Positions 37,114 through 45,266 of a stretch of DNA of 64,000 nucleotides are shown in pieces. Made by a program: the position numbers and the translations under genes. The notes below the pieces were generated by a model, which was not told where the DNA came from, made no database searches, and was given only the letters and a program-made list of their open reading frames with translations. This DNA is from DAOVXM01 sp963746255 (GTDB taxonomy: Bacteria; Chloroflexota; Anaerolineae; Anaerolineales; UBA4823): positions 816,775-880,774 of the forward strand of contig CAVVAJ010000005.1 in the NCBI GenBank assembly GCA_963746255.1, given 5' to 3'. Positions within the stretch are counted from its first letter, which is position 1. Every line of letters begins with the position of its first letter.

Positions 37114-38469
37114 TCAAATGCCAAACCAACGGGCATAGTTAGTCGGTTTAAGCCACCCCAACACCAAGCTTAAAAAGGTGCGGCTGATGACGATTGCGGT
37201 GAACAAGCTAACCAAGACACCGAGCGCTAATGTAAGGGAAAAACCTTTTACAATAGTCGCCCCAAACTGACTGCCAAACCAGAATAATATTGTGCACGTA
37301 ATGAGCGTAGCGATATTTGAGTCACGTATGGATGGCCATGCTCTACGCCAACCGATATCGACAGATTGTTGGATCGTCCGACCGGAACGCAGCTCTTCTT
37401 TTAGCCTTTCAAATATCAAAATATTGGCATCCAACGCACTGCCCGTACTTAAGAGAAAACCAGCAATTCCTGCTAGTGTAAGCGTGATCGGAATATATCT
37501 AAATAAAGCAAAGGCCAGGATGGCATATATCAGGATCGCTACATCTGCGATAATACCCGGCAAGCGGTAATAAAGGGCCATGAATAGAATTACTATCGTG
37601 AAGCCGACGATACCAGCTATTGCACTCTCCTGCAATGAATCTTGTCCCAGTGACGGCCCAACAGTTCTCGTTTCTACAACTTTGAGTGGAATTGGCAGCG
37701 AGCCATAGCGTAATTGGACAGCCAAAGCGTTTGCCGCCTCGGGTGTGAAATTGCCGCTGACCACTCCTTGACCATCTGTAATCGCACTGTTGATAGTTGG
37801 GACGGATATCACCTCTTTGTCTAGTATGATCGCGAGAACGGTCCCAATATTGTTGGCAGTATAATCCGCGAATATGCTGGCTTCTTCGGGCTTTAATTCG
37901 AAGGCAACCTCGTATTCACCAGCTTGGTTGGTTGTAACCCCGACGTTTTTCAGTCCCGTTCCCGTCATCACAGTTGCGAAGACAGGTATATCTTCCGAAG
38001 CATCCACAGCTTCAGAACCCTGGGCGAAATCAGTCTCAATTTTCGTGCCCACCAGGGCAATTGCTTGGTCGACAGAAATATCGCTCATATCGACAAATTC
38101 GAGCAACCCTGTTTGCCGGAGTGTAGCTAAAGCTTTTTCAGGATCGGTCTCACCAGGTAATTCCACAACAATCCGGCGATCACCGGCTTGCTGGACTACT
38201 GCTTCAGAAACTCCAAGACCGTTGACACGGTTTTCCACAATTGTTCGGGCAGTACTCATTGCTTCAGCATCAATATCTACGTCTTCTGGTAGATCAGCTT
38301 CAAGGAGGGCTTGGACACCACCGACTAGGTCTAGTCCTAGCCGGGTTTCAATCGCCTTATTGATGCCGAAAACATGAATACCGGGGTTGTTGGGTAGATC
38401 GAACCATATGGCTACCGCAACAACCGCGACAATTAGGATGAGCATTCTTAGCTGTCGGTTTTGTCTCAT
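37114..38469 (-). CDS. secD: Protein translocase subunit SecD
   Basis: About 451 residues. An N-terminal membrane helix is followed by RLGLDLVGGVQALLEAD, the SecD D1 signature, then the periplasmic P1 domain (IVENRVNGLGVSEAVVQQAG) and six C-terminal helices with ALDANILIFERLKEELR. I use the ATG at 38469, after a GGAGGA about twelve bases upstream; an earlier in-frame start would add 36 poorly conserved residues. It precedes secF in one operon. This part of the locus is intact. Confidence 0.92.
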   Translation of the reverse strand: MRQNRQLRMLILIVAVVAVAIWFDLPNNPGIHVFGINKAIETRLGLDLVGGVQALLEADLPEDVDIDAEAMSTARTIVENRVNGLGVSEAVVQQAGDRRIVVELPGETDPEKALATLRQTGLLEFVDMSDISVDQAIALVGTKIETDFAQGSEAVDASEDIPVFATVMTGTGLKNVGVTTNQAGEYEVAFELKPEEASIFADYTANNIGTVLAIILDKEVISVPTINSAITDGQGVVSGNFTPEAANALAVQLRYGSLPIPLKVVETRTVGPSLGQDSLQESAIAGIVGFTIVILFMALYYRLPGIIADVAILIYAILAFALFRYIPITLTLAGIAGFLLSTGSALDANILIFERLKEELRSGRTIQQSVDIGWRRAWPSIRDSNIATLITCTILFWFGSQFGATIVKGFSLTLALGVLVSLFTAIVISRTFLSLVLGWLKPTNYARWFGI

Positions 38470-38615
38470 TGATTTTCCATTCCTCCATTTCAAACGAATG
38501 CCAGCCCGCTTCAAATCCAATATCAGTGAAGGCTGGCACAAAGGGGGATTATACTCCCAAATAATTGGATTGTCCAACTTAGGGTATTTTATGGAAGTCT
38601 TGAATATATGGGCTA

Positions 38616-38990
38616 TTATCCCGGATGGTTTAGTGGAGTGATTCCCACCGAGTGTAAATAACTAACGACAAATTCGAGGACCTCATCTGGAGTGAGATCA
38701 TCGGTCTCCAGAATATAATCTGCGTGGGCGTGGGCGTGTGCGAGTCGCCGGAGCTGCTCGGCATATTCATTTCGCGTCCAATTCATATTTCGTCTCGCTA
38801 GTGTCGTTGAGTAGGATACAGATAAGTATATTAATACCCGGGGATTAGTCAATCTCTGCCACATATCGTCAACAAATGAGTGATCTTGGGCGATATGTTT
38901 TGCTTCGTAGCCGCGCTTGGATAATGCCGATACCAGCGTAGACTTACCTGCGGCGCAAGGTCCTACGATGCCTACCTTATCAGATCTCAT
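38616..38990 (-). CDS. Small P-loop NTPase/kinase-like protein
   Basis: A 124-residue protein with a Walker A motif VGPCAAGKSTLVSAL at residues ~9-23. Later ARRNMNWTRNEYAEQLRRLAHA and DYILETDDLTPDEV resemble the lid and C-terminal helix of small nucleoside/nucleotide kinases. It is short for a kinase. Function is unknown; the downstream distance to secD is about 150 bases, and the SpoIIE-type gene lies 26 bases upstream, so it may be co-transcribed with it. Confidence 0.7.
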   Translation of the reverse strand: MRSDKVGIVGPCAAGKSTLVSALSKRGYEAKHIAQDHSFVDDMWQRLTNPRVLIYLSVSYSTTLARRNMNWTRNEYAEQLRRLAHAHAHADYILETDDLTPDEVLEFVVSYLHSVGITPLNHPG

Positions 38991-39016
38991 AGGTAATCCG
39001 AGTTAATCTCGGAAAG

Positions 39017-39724
39017 TTAATATGATTTGAGGGGGATGGATACGGACATGCGGCGGATATCATCACCGATACCTTCAACCACTCGCATGACAACTACTGA
39101 AATGTCATCGACAGGACGACCTTGGTCCAGATCGACCGCACGTCCGAGGATGTGATCGGCGATTATTTGTGCGGCTGAACCAGCTTGCAGAAGGTCCGCA
39201 AGCGTTTGGGGTACATTGAGGACCTCCTTTGAACGACCGCCGGCATGGGTAATACCATCCGTAAAGGTTAACGCAGTTAATCCATACTCAAGTGTCTCTT
39301 CGTTGATGATTGGACGTGTGTCGCGGTAAATCCCAACCGGGATGCTCATTTCATCCAAGATCCGGATCTGGTTATTATTTGCCACAATGACCGGTGCGGG
39401 ATTATTCCGGGTGATCACGAGAGTATTCGTGACCTGGTCAATCGAGAGGATATTCAAGGTTGCTGAGACGCGTCCTCGCCGTTCCGTGTAAAGATAATCC
39501 GAAGCAGCGCGTGCCGCAGCTCCGTCACGCACCCCTTCAGCTAACAAGGAGATCACCTTGCGCACTACCATCGTCGAAATCCACTTTGCCCCGCGCCCTG
39601 AGCTCTGACCATCCGCCATTACAACTGATAAACCACCGTTGGGTCTTTCAACGATCTCAACCGTGTCGCCGCTGTTTGAGGTGGCATATTTTTTAGTTTT
39701 AGCAACCGCGATATTGATTTCCAT
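39017..39724 (-). CDS. SpoIIE/PP2C-type serine phosphatase
   Basis: A 235-residue single-domain PPM/SpoIIE-like phosphatase. Metal-binding acidic positions are suggested by VVMADGQSSGRGAKW (residues ~33-48), LTFTDGITHAGG (~150-161) and the C-terminal PVDDISVVVMRV (DD motif, ~207). It has no attached sensor domain, so it probably acts on an anti-sigma-factor antagonist-like partner supplied elsewhere. The partner is not in the adjacent genes. Confidence 0.82.
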   Translation of the reverse strand: MEINIAVAKTKKYATSNSGDTVEIVERPNGGLSVVMADGQSSGRGAKWISTMVVRKVISLLAEGVRDGAAARAASDYLYTERRGRVSATLNILSIDQVTNTLVITRNNPAPVIVANNNQIRILDEMSIPVGIYRDTRPIINEETLEYGLTALTFTDGITHAGGRSKEVLNVPQTLADLLQAGSAAQIIADHILGRAVDLDQGRPVDDISVVVMRVVEGIGDDIRRMSVSIPLKSY

Positions 39725-39775
39725 ATGAGAATTTTACATCAGCAAGGGATATTATCCAAGATTGTCTGCATAAGT

Positions 39776-39800
39776 GGTGCTGCAGGATATCAGCAGCACC
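39776..39800. terminator. Hairpin downstream of methyltransferase gene
   Basis: An 8-bp perfect stem GGTGCTGC/GCAGCACC (39776-39783 with 39793-39800) with a nine-base loop, lying 15 bases after the stop of the minus-strand methyltransferase. No clear T-run follows, so termination activity is uncertain. Confidence 0.4.
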
Positions 39801-39815
39801 TGGCTATTTGGAAGA

Positions 39816-40418
39816 TCAATCAAGTGTGGCTGGCATGAGAATCCGAGCCTCAGAGAGTGTCTTGACGAAATATTCGGTCACCTTTGTTTGAGCGTGTTCC
39901 GGTGCCTGACCGGTAATGCTGAAAAGCCACGCAGCACAGCGGTAGATTTTCTTCGTAGGTTTGATCCATGCCATCGGTAGGATAATCAATTTACCTCTAT
40001 GGACAAGCACACGCTGGATTTCTCGCAGCACCTGATCTGCAGTGATGTAGTTTGTTGGGAATGTGCATACGACCTCGTTGAAAGATCCACTCGCATAAGG
40101 CAAATAGTTTACATCTCCATTTGTCAGCAGTGGGATTTTTGCTGTAGGGATATTCTTTATTGCCAATCTTCCCATTTGACGGCTTAGGTCAATTCCGAAG
40201 ATAACATTCCCTCTCCCAGCAAGCAGCGCTTGAAGGTGTCCTGGCCCGTGTCCAAGCTCTAGTATCACCGGTCCATTTAGATAAGGAAGAGTACGGGAAA
40301 CCCAGTCCTGCCACATACCCAAAGATACAATACCCGCTACGATGTCGTACAGCCATGCGAGCCGGGTGTATAAATAGCCAAGGAATATTTGGACTATGCG
40401 CTGAAGCGGGTTGTGCAA
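39816..40418 (-). CDS. Class I SAM-dependent methyltransferase
   Basis: About 200 residues. SAM motif I is VILELGHGPGHLQALLAG near residues 52-69, followed by an acidic residue at the end of strand 2 (IFGIDLSRQM). The N-terminal YTRLAWLYDIVAGIVSLGMW is common in UbiE-like methyltransferases. The start codon is a TTG at 40418; no ATG fits upstream. It lies 12 bases after a diacylglycerol kinase-like gene, so a lipid or quinone substrate is possible but unproven. Confidence 0.82.
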   Translation of the reverse strand: MHNPLQRIVQIFLGYLYTRLAWLYDIVAGIVSLGMWQDWVSRTLPYLNGPVILELGHGPGHLQALLAGRGNVIFGIDLSRQMGRLAIKNIPTAKIPLLTNGDVNYLPYASGSFNEVVCTFPTNYITADQVLREIQRVLVHRGKLIILPMAWIKPTKKIYRCAAWLFSITGQAPEHAQTKVTEYFVKTLSEARILMPATLD

Positions 40419-40430
40419 GATAATACTTGG

Positions 40431-41354
40431 TTATTTTGGCAGCAAAACTGGAAGTTTATTGCCTGCAATATGATATTCAATGTCTCGCACAGCAGCGGAT
40501 TGGATCTCGCCATCTGCATGCAGAGGAGTGGGTTGTTCAGTGTGGATCCTCAACCAAGTCGAGTGAACTTGGTGAATGTTCGGATGCTCGATATAGCTGC
40601 CTGCTTGTGGTTTCATAGTTCGCGGTAGAAGGCGCAAGATCTGAAGCCGGGTTGACATCGAGCCGTAGACAAAGGTAAGCTTTCCATCGAAGGGATCCGC
40701 ATCCGGGGTCATATAAAATAACCCCCCGGTGAGCGGGTTGTTCCCTACCGTAACGAGAGTAGCCGGTCCGGTATAAATCCCATCATCCCACTCGAGATGG
40801 ACTGTCCATTGCGGATTTTGCATCACACCCATTAGCGTCGCGACGAGATACCGCAGCACGCCCTTGAGCTTCGTTATGCGTTGTTGGATTAGCGTTATTG
40901 TTGGTTCAAGTCCGATGGCAGAATTGTTATCAAAGTAGCGCTGTGAACTGAGATCAGGGCCAAATTTGATCACTCCAATATCAATAGCTTTGGTGTTCCC
41001 TGCTGCGATAACTTCTGCAGCACTAATAAGTTCAGTTGGTATGTTGAGGTTGACAACGAAATCATTTGCTGAACCCAATGGCATCACTCCGAATGGAGGC
41101 AATTCGCCACGGTAATCCGAATCTAGCATTCCGTTAACGACTTCACTGATACTGCCATCGCCACCAGCAGCAATAATTGGTGAAAAGCCATCTTGGATCG
41201 CCTGCGCGGCTAATTTGAGACCGTGACCGGGAGCTGTAGTGGTTTCTAGACGAAATTGTATACCGGCGTGGTTTAGAGCGGCAATCATCTCGTCCTTACG
41301 AGCTTGCGCACGCCAGCGGTTAGCGTAGGGATTCAAGATGACTTTTGCTGTCAT
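40431..41354 (-). CDS. Diacylglycerol kinase family lipid kinase
   Basis: A 307-residue lipid kinase of the DAGK_cat/YegS/BmrU type. The nucleotide-binding GGDGSISEVVNGML motif lies near residues 69-82 and GVMPLGSANDFV near 98-109. The N-terminal VILNPYANR is the NPxxG-like family start. I use the ATG at 41354 with AAGGA just upstream; an earlier frame start adds seven residues. It would phosphorylate diacylglycerol or a related lipid at the membrane. Confidence 0.9.
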   Translation of the reverse strand: MTAKVILNPYANRWRAQARKDEMIAALNHAGIQFRLETTTAPGHGLKLAAQAIQDGFSPIIAAGGDGSISEVVNGMLDSDYRGELPPFGVMPLGSANDFVVNLNIPTELISAAEVIAAGNTKAIDIGVIKFGPDLSSQRYFDNNSAIGLEPTITLIQQRITKLKGVLRYLVATLMGVMQNPQWTVHLEWDDGIYTGPATLVTVGNNPLTGGLFYMTPDADPFDGKLTFVYGSMSTRLQILRLLPRTMKPQAGSYIEHPNIHQVHSTWLRIHTEQPTPLHADGEIQSAAVRDIEYHIAGNKLPVLLPK

Positions 41355-41439
41355 ATTGTTCCTTTCAGAACACACTTGTCAGGGTATGTAGCTAAGCAAT
41401 ACAAAAATTACCGATGTCCCGGTTGATAAGCTGCAGGAT

Positions 41440-41676
41440 TTATTCATTCCTCAAATTTGGATCCTGTACCTGGATTCCTTGTTGCCGCAGCCATTCAATC
41501 GCTTCATCGATTATGACCGGGTTCCCTGCAAGTAGAATTTCCAGCCACCTGTCTTCGCCCCCAATCTGTGCTCGCAATATATTGACGGTTAATTCATATT
41601 TCCTGATCAATTGATTGATCACCGGAACACTCAACATCGCCTCGGGATATACAAGGCGAACAACCTGGTCGGTCAT
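41440..41676 (-). CDS. NIL domain protein
   Basis: A 78-residue protein that is almost entirely one NIL domain, the small ferredoxin-like ligand-binding fold found at the C-terminus of methionine ABC transporter ATPases. Visible features are VRLVYPEAMLSVPVINQLI and VNILRAQIGG. A good ribosome binding site (GGAG) precedes the ATG at 41676. As a stand-alone domain it may bind an amino acid, but no transporter genes are nearby. Confidence 0.8.
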   Translation of the reverse strand: MTDQVVRLVYPEAMLSVPVINQLIRKYELTVNILRAQIGGEDRWLEILLAGNPVIIDEAIEWLRQQGIQVQDPNLRNE

Positions 41677-41837
41677 CGGCAGCTCCTTTACTATTTATCT
41701 CGGACGTAGTTGTTTTCACACATCAATTGGTTCAGTTTTTACTAATAGATTGTAGCATGTTTTGTTGTTTATTCTTTGGTCGTTGATGAATGCTTAATCG
41801 CAAGCTGACCACAACCGGCTTGTATATCAATCCCTCG

Positions 41838-42860
41838 TCAAATCCTGATAGTGCAGCTGATACCGTACCCCGATAAGATGCGCTGGAAGTCTCTCGCAGT
41901 TGATTTTGTCGATGGAGAGCCTTGATACTGTTGCGTAGGATTAAGCGGTATGACGTTCACATGGCATAAACGGCCTTTGAGCTGTTTTCCCAACTTATGG
42001 GCCTGGACGGCAGTGTCATTAACTCCATTGATCAAGGCCCATTCGAAAGTGATTCTGCGGCTTGTGGTTTCAGTATATGCCCAGCATGCTGGAAGCAGTT
42101 CAGCGAGTGAATATTTTTTATTGATTGGGAGCATCGAGGTGCGTAAGTCATCATCGATTGCATGTAAAGATACAGCCAGGTTAACTTGTCGCCGTTCGTT
42201 CGTAAACCTCCGAATACCCGGGATGAGCCCCACGGTTGAGATGGTAAATCGTCTGGCACCAAAATTCGACCCTTTCTTATCGTTCATCCGGTCGACTGCC
42301 GCCATCGTAGAATCGTAATTATGCAGTGGCTCACCCATGCCCATAATTACCACGTTGGTAATCTTCTCACTGTTTAGCGATAATCTCCTTTGATAATATA
42401 GGATTTGTGCTACGATCTCACCGCTGGTCAGGTTTCGGTAATATCCCATTTGACCAGTCGCACAGAATACACATCCCATAGCGCATCCAGATTGGGAGGA
42501 GATGCAGACCGTGCGCCGGTTATCGTACTGCATCAATACCGCTTCGATCGCGCGGCCATCATTCAACCTGAACAATGTCTTCTCAGTATTTCGGTCATCA
42601 GACAGGAGAATCACCTCTGGGTTTAGGTTGGTAAACTGATACGTGGTTCCTAATTTTACGCGTAAGCTTTTGGGTAAGTTTGAGAACATACCCGGATCAC
42701 TGAAATATTGTTTATATAATCCTTCCCATATTTGCTTTGCTCGATAAGCTGGTTCTCCCCAATTCTCACAAACACTCTGTAACTCGTCGAACTCGATATT
42801 ATAGATAGATGCTTTCTGGTTTGATGAAGATTTAATCCTCGGGACGATATCAACCTCCAT
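41838..42860 (-). CDS. rlmN: 23S rRNA (adenine-2503-C2)-methyltransferase
   Basis: A 340-residue radical SAM enzyme that methylates A2503 of 23S rRNA and A37 of some tRNAs. The FeS-binding Cys motif is in SQSGCAMGCVFCATGQMGY (CxxxCxxC). GMGEPLHNYD and the C-terminal VNVIPLNPT are also typical, and a conserved Cys near the end (ISCTIR) fits the methyl-carrying residue. It overlaps the HAD phosphatase gene by 11 bases. Length is normal. Confidence 0.93.
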   Translation of the reverse strand: MEVDIVPRIKSSSNQKASIYNIEFDELQSVCENWGEPAYRAKQIWEGLYKQYFSDPGMFSNLPKSLRVKLGTTYQFTNLNPEVILLSDDRNTEKTLFRLNDGRAIEAVLMQYDNRRTVCISSQSGCAMGCVFCATGQMGYYRNLTSGEIVAQILYYQRRLSLNSEKITNVVIMGMGEPLHNYDSTMAAVDRMNDKKGSNFGARRFTISTVGLIPGIRRFTNERRQVNLAVSLHAIDDDLRTSMLPINKKYSLAELLPACWAYTETTSRRITFEWALINGVNDTAVQAHKLGKQLKGRLCHVNVIPLNPTQQYQGSPSTKSTARDFQRILSGYGISCTIRI

Positions 42861-43659
42861 GATGTTGTTCCCTCATATCCAGTAGCAGCTGAGTAATATC
42901 CTGGCTAATCCAATCGGGCTCAGGTGACCAGGTGCGTGCCTGGATTATCTCGGTAACACCTGACAACACGAGTGCAGTTTGGCAATTCAGCCTTTGCCCT
43001 CCCGCGATGTCAGTCTCTAAACGATCTCCAATCACCAGCGTGTGCTGTGGATTGCTCCCCATTCGATTCATGGCTTCTTCATACATATATGTTGACGGCT
43101 TTCCGACCACAACTGGTTCAACATCGCTAGCCGCCTGGAGTGCTGCTAATATTGAACCAGCACCGGGAACCAAACCCTCGGGCGTAGGAAATGTCCGGTC
43201 GGCATTTGTCGCTATGAAAGCTGCACCTGATCTGATGAATAGAGTTGCATTGCGCAACTTTTTATAAGTAACCATACGGTCCATGCCTGTAACCACTATT
43301 TCGACACTTTCATCAGTGATATTAAAGCCGCTCTCGGTAAGAACTTTTTCCAGGGCAGGCTCTCCAACAACGTATACACGGCTTTGCGGAGGATATTTCT
43401 CAGTGAGATAACTTGCGGCGGCTTCAGATGATGTGATGATTTGGTATGGTTGCAATGCTACCCCGAATGATGCCAATTTACTAAGGTATTCTGAAACCGT
43501 TTTGGTTGAGTTATTTGTAGCTAAGGTGATTTTCAATCCCATTTCATCGATAAGCTGAAATACGCTTTCCAAGTTGCCAATCGGTGTCGCTTCACGCCAT
43601 AGGACCCCGTCCATATCGATGATTAACGCGTCAATCAGTTGTTGGGTGCCATTTCTCAT
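42850..43659 (-). CDS. HAD-IIA family hydrolase (NagD-like)
   Basis: A 269-residue HAD phosphatase. Motif I is IIDMDGVLWRE (nucleophile Asp and general acid Asp), motif II is LATNNST, and the late motif is VIGDRLETDIAGG. The C2a cap between motifs I and II/III is the NagD/p-nitrophenylphosphatase type. It probably removes phosphate from sugar phosphates or nucleotides. Its start overlaps the DUF1028 gene by ATGA. Confidence 0.9.
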   Translation of the reverse strand: MRNGTQQLIDALIIDMDGVLWREATPIGNLESVFQLIDEMGLKITLATNNSTKTVSEYLSKLASFGVALQPYQIITSSEAAASYLTEKYPPQSRVYVVGEPALEKVLTESGFNITDESVEIVVTGMDRMVTYKKLRNATLFIRSGAAFIATNADRTFPTPEGLVPGAGSILAALQAASDVEPVVVGKPSTYMYEEAMNRMGSNPQHTLVIGDRLETDIAGGQRLNCQTALVLSGVTEIIQARTWSPEPDWISQDITQLLLDMREQHHGG

Positions 43660-44534
43660 GAAACGGCTCCATATTTCTCTATGAGATATTCATATACCGG
43701 TTGGTCAATGGTACCGCTTTCGAGGTCAACTCGTTCCTCGAAATTTTCGCTGCCAATAAACGCATCGAGTGCTTGTTTGGTGGGGGAGTTGTAGCTGCCA
43801 TCTGCTACACCAGTGTAATATCCTTGTCGCAGCATGATGTCTTGCAATTTGGTCAAACGTGAGCCGCCAAGCTGAAACTTTTCTCTTTCTGTGCTTTCAC
43901 CGAAGTACAGCTCGTGCAGTCTCAACAGTTCCGCTAAACGCCCAACGGGGTCAGGATGGTCATCGACACGATAGTCAACCCAGCGATCATTGTAACCTCC
44001 ATAACCTCCGCCAGGTTTTTCAAGATATATCGCTGCGCTCTGGCGACCGCGTCGATCTCCACCAGCTTGATCTCCAGCGAGCAAAGTGTGATACATTTTC
44101 CGGAGGAAGCTGCCTTCATAATGTTCATATGTCTCAGCCATAGCATCAATCACTTCAGGTCCCGCTAAAATATTACCTTGGATTGCGTAACCGGTACCAG
44201 CTATGCCCCCCGCCCAAGAAAGGCAGTCTGAGCCCGTAAATGTGGCACTACCTCCTAGCGTATCGACTAAACCTACCTGGCGGCTTTCACACTCGTCATC
44301 AGCCTCCAGCAAATATGCAAGCGTATCCTGTGCTGAATATCCTTCAGCCATTCGGACTAACCCATACCGCCCAAATCGCGTATTCGCATATGCCTGAGTG
44401 GCAACTGCTCCAACTCCTGACCGTACCCAAGGGACAATGTTCCCAACAGCAAGGAATTTCGAAGCCACAGCTATTCCCCAAGCATTGCACTGTGCGTCAT
44501 ACGCTACAACTGAAAATGTTGCCAGATTACTCAT
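43656..44534 (-). CDS. DUF1028 Ntn-hydrolase-like protein with peptidoglycan-binding tail
   Basis: A 292-residue DUF1028 protein. The N-terminus TFSVVAYDAQCNAWGIAVASK-like pattern (ATFSVVAYDA, AWGIAVASKF) is diagnostic. The domain is related to Ntn hydrolases, but the activity is not established. The last ~65 residues resemble a small peptidoglycan-binding helical domain (DIMLRQGYYTGVADGSY) seen in other family members. A terminator lies between this gene and clpP upstream. Confidence 0.88.
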   Translation of the reverse strand: MSNLATFSVVAYDAQCNAWGIAVASKFLAVGNIVPWVRSGVGAVATQAYANTRFGRYGLVRMAEGYSAQDTLAYLLEADDECESRQVGLVDTLGGSATFTGSDCLSWAGGIAGTGYAIQGNILAGPEVIDAMAETYEHYEGSFLRKMYHTLLAGDQAGGDRRGRQSAAIYLEKPGGGYGGYNDRWVDYRVDDHPDPVGRLAELLRLHELYFGESTEREKFQLGGSRLTKLQDIMLRQGYYTGVADGSYNSPTKQALDAFIGSENFEERVDLESGTIDQPVYEYLIEKYGAVS

Positions 44535-44555
44535 TCTACCCTCCGCATTAAAAGA

Positions 44556-44581
44556 AAATAGCCGGCAAAACCCGGCTATTT
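44556..44581 (-). terminator. Terminator downstream of clpP
   Basis: A perfect 10-bp stem AAATAGCCGG/CCGGCTATTT (44556-44565 with 44572-44581) with a six-base loop. It lies 22 bases after the clpP stop, with T-rich sequence on the far side on the minus strand. Confidence 0.8.
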
Positions 44582-44603
44582 ATATCATGATTCAAGCTAA
44601 GTA

Positions 44604-45224
44604 CTATTTCTCACCGGCGGCTGCTTTGGATTCTGGTCGTGCCATAACCTGGTCGACGAGGCCATATTTCACAGCACCTTCTGCATCAAGATAGAAGTCG
44701 CGGTTTGTGTCTTTCTCAATCGCTTTAACAGTTTGTCCTGTATGTCCAGCTAGGATTTCATTTAGCCGGTCTTTAAGTCTTAAAATTTCCTTGGCTTGGA
44801 TTTCGATGTCAGATGCTTGCCCGGAGGCACCGCCCAGTGGTTGGTGCATATGGATGGTTGCATGTGGTAGGGCGTAGCGCTGCCCCTTCGTACCCGCAGT
44901 AAGCAGGATTGTACCAAATGAAGCGGTCATCCCGACTGCCAAGGTGCTGATGGGATTTGGAATCATCTGCATGGTGTCGTAGATGGCCATTCCTGCATAG
45001 ACTTGACCGCCAGGGGAATTAATATACATCTGGATCGGGGCTTCCGAATCTTCACTACTCAAGTAAAGCAGCTGTGCGACGATCAAATTCGATACCTGAT
45101 CATTTATCGGTGTGCCTAAAAACACGATCCTATTCTTAAGGAGGAGTGAATATATATCATAGGCTCTTTCGCCTCGACCGGTGGTTTCAATTACCATCGG
45201 TATTAACGCTTGTGGGTTTAACAT
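44604..45224 (-). CDS. clpP: ATP-dependent Clp protease proteolytic subunit
   Basis: A 206-residue serine peptidase that forms the tetradecameric Clp chamber. The catalytic Ser is in GMTASFGTILLTAG and the His in HATIHMHQPLGG; a C-terminal acidic residue (NRDFYLDAEGA) completes the triad. INSPGGQVYAGMAIYDTM precedes them. It lies 42 bases downstream of tig, the classic tig-clpP arrangement, but clpX does not follow; DUF1028 occupies that place. Confidence 0.94.
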   Translation of the reverse strand: MLNPQALIPMVIETTGRGERAYDIYSLLLKNRIVFLGTPINDQVSNLIVAQLLYLSSEDSEAPIQMYINSPGGQVYAGMAIYDTMQMIPNPISTLAVGMTASFGTILLTAGTKGQRYALPHATIHMHQPLGGASGQASDIEIQAKEILRLKDRLNEILAGHTGQTVKAIEKDTNRDFYLDAEGAVKYGLVDQVMARPESKAAAGEK

Positions 45225-45266
45225 TGCTTTTTTCCTTTAGTCTTCTCTGTTATTACTCTTTATTTG

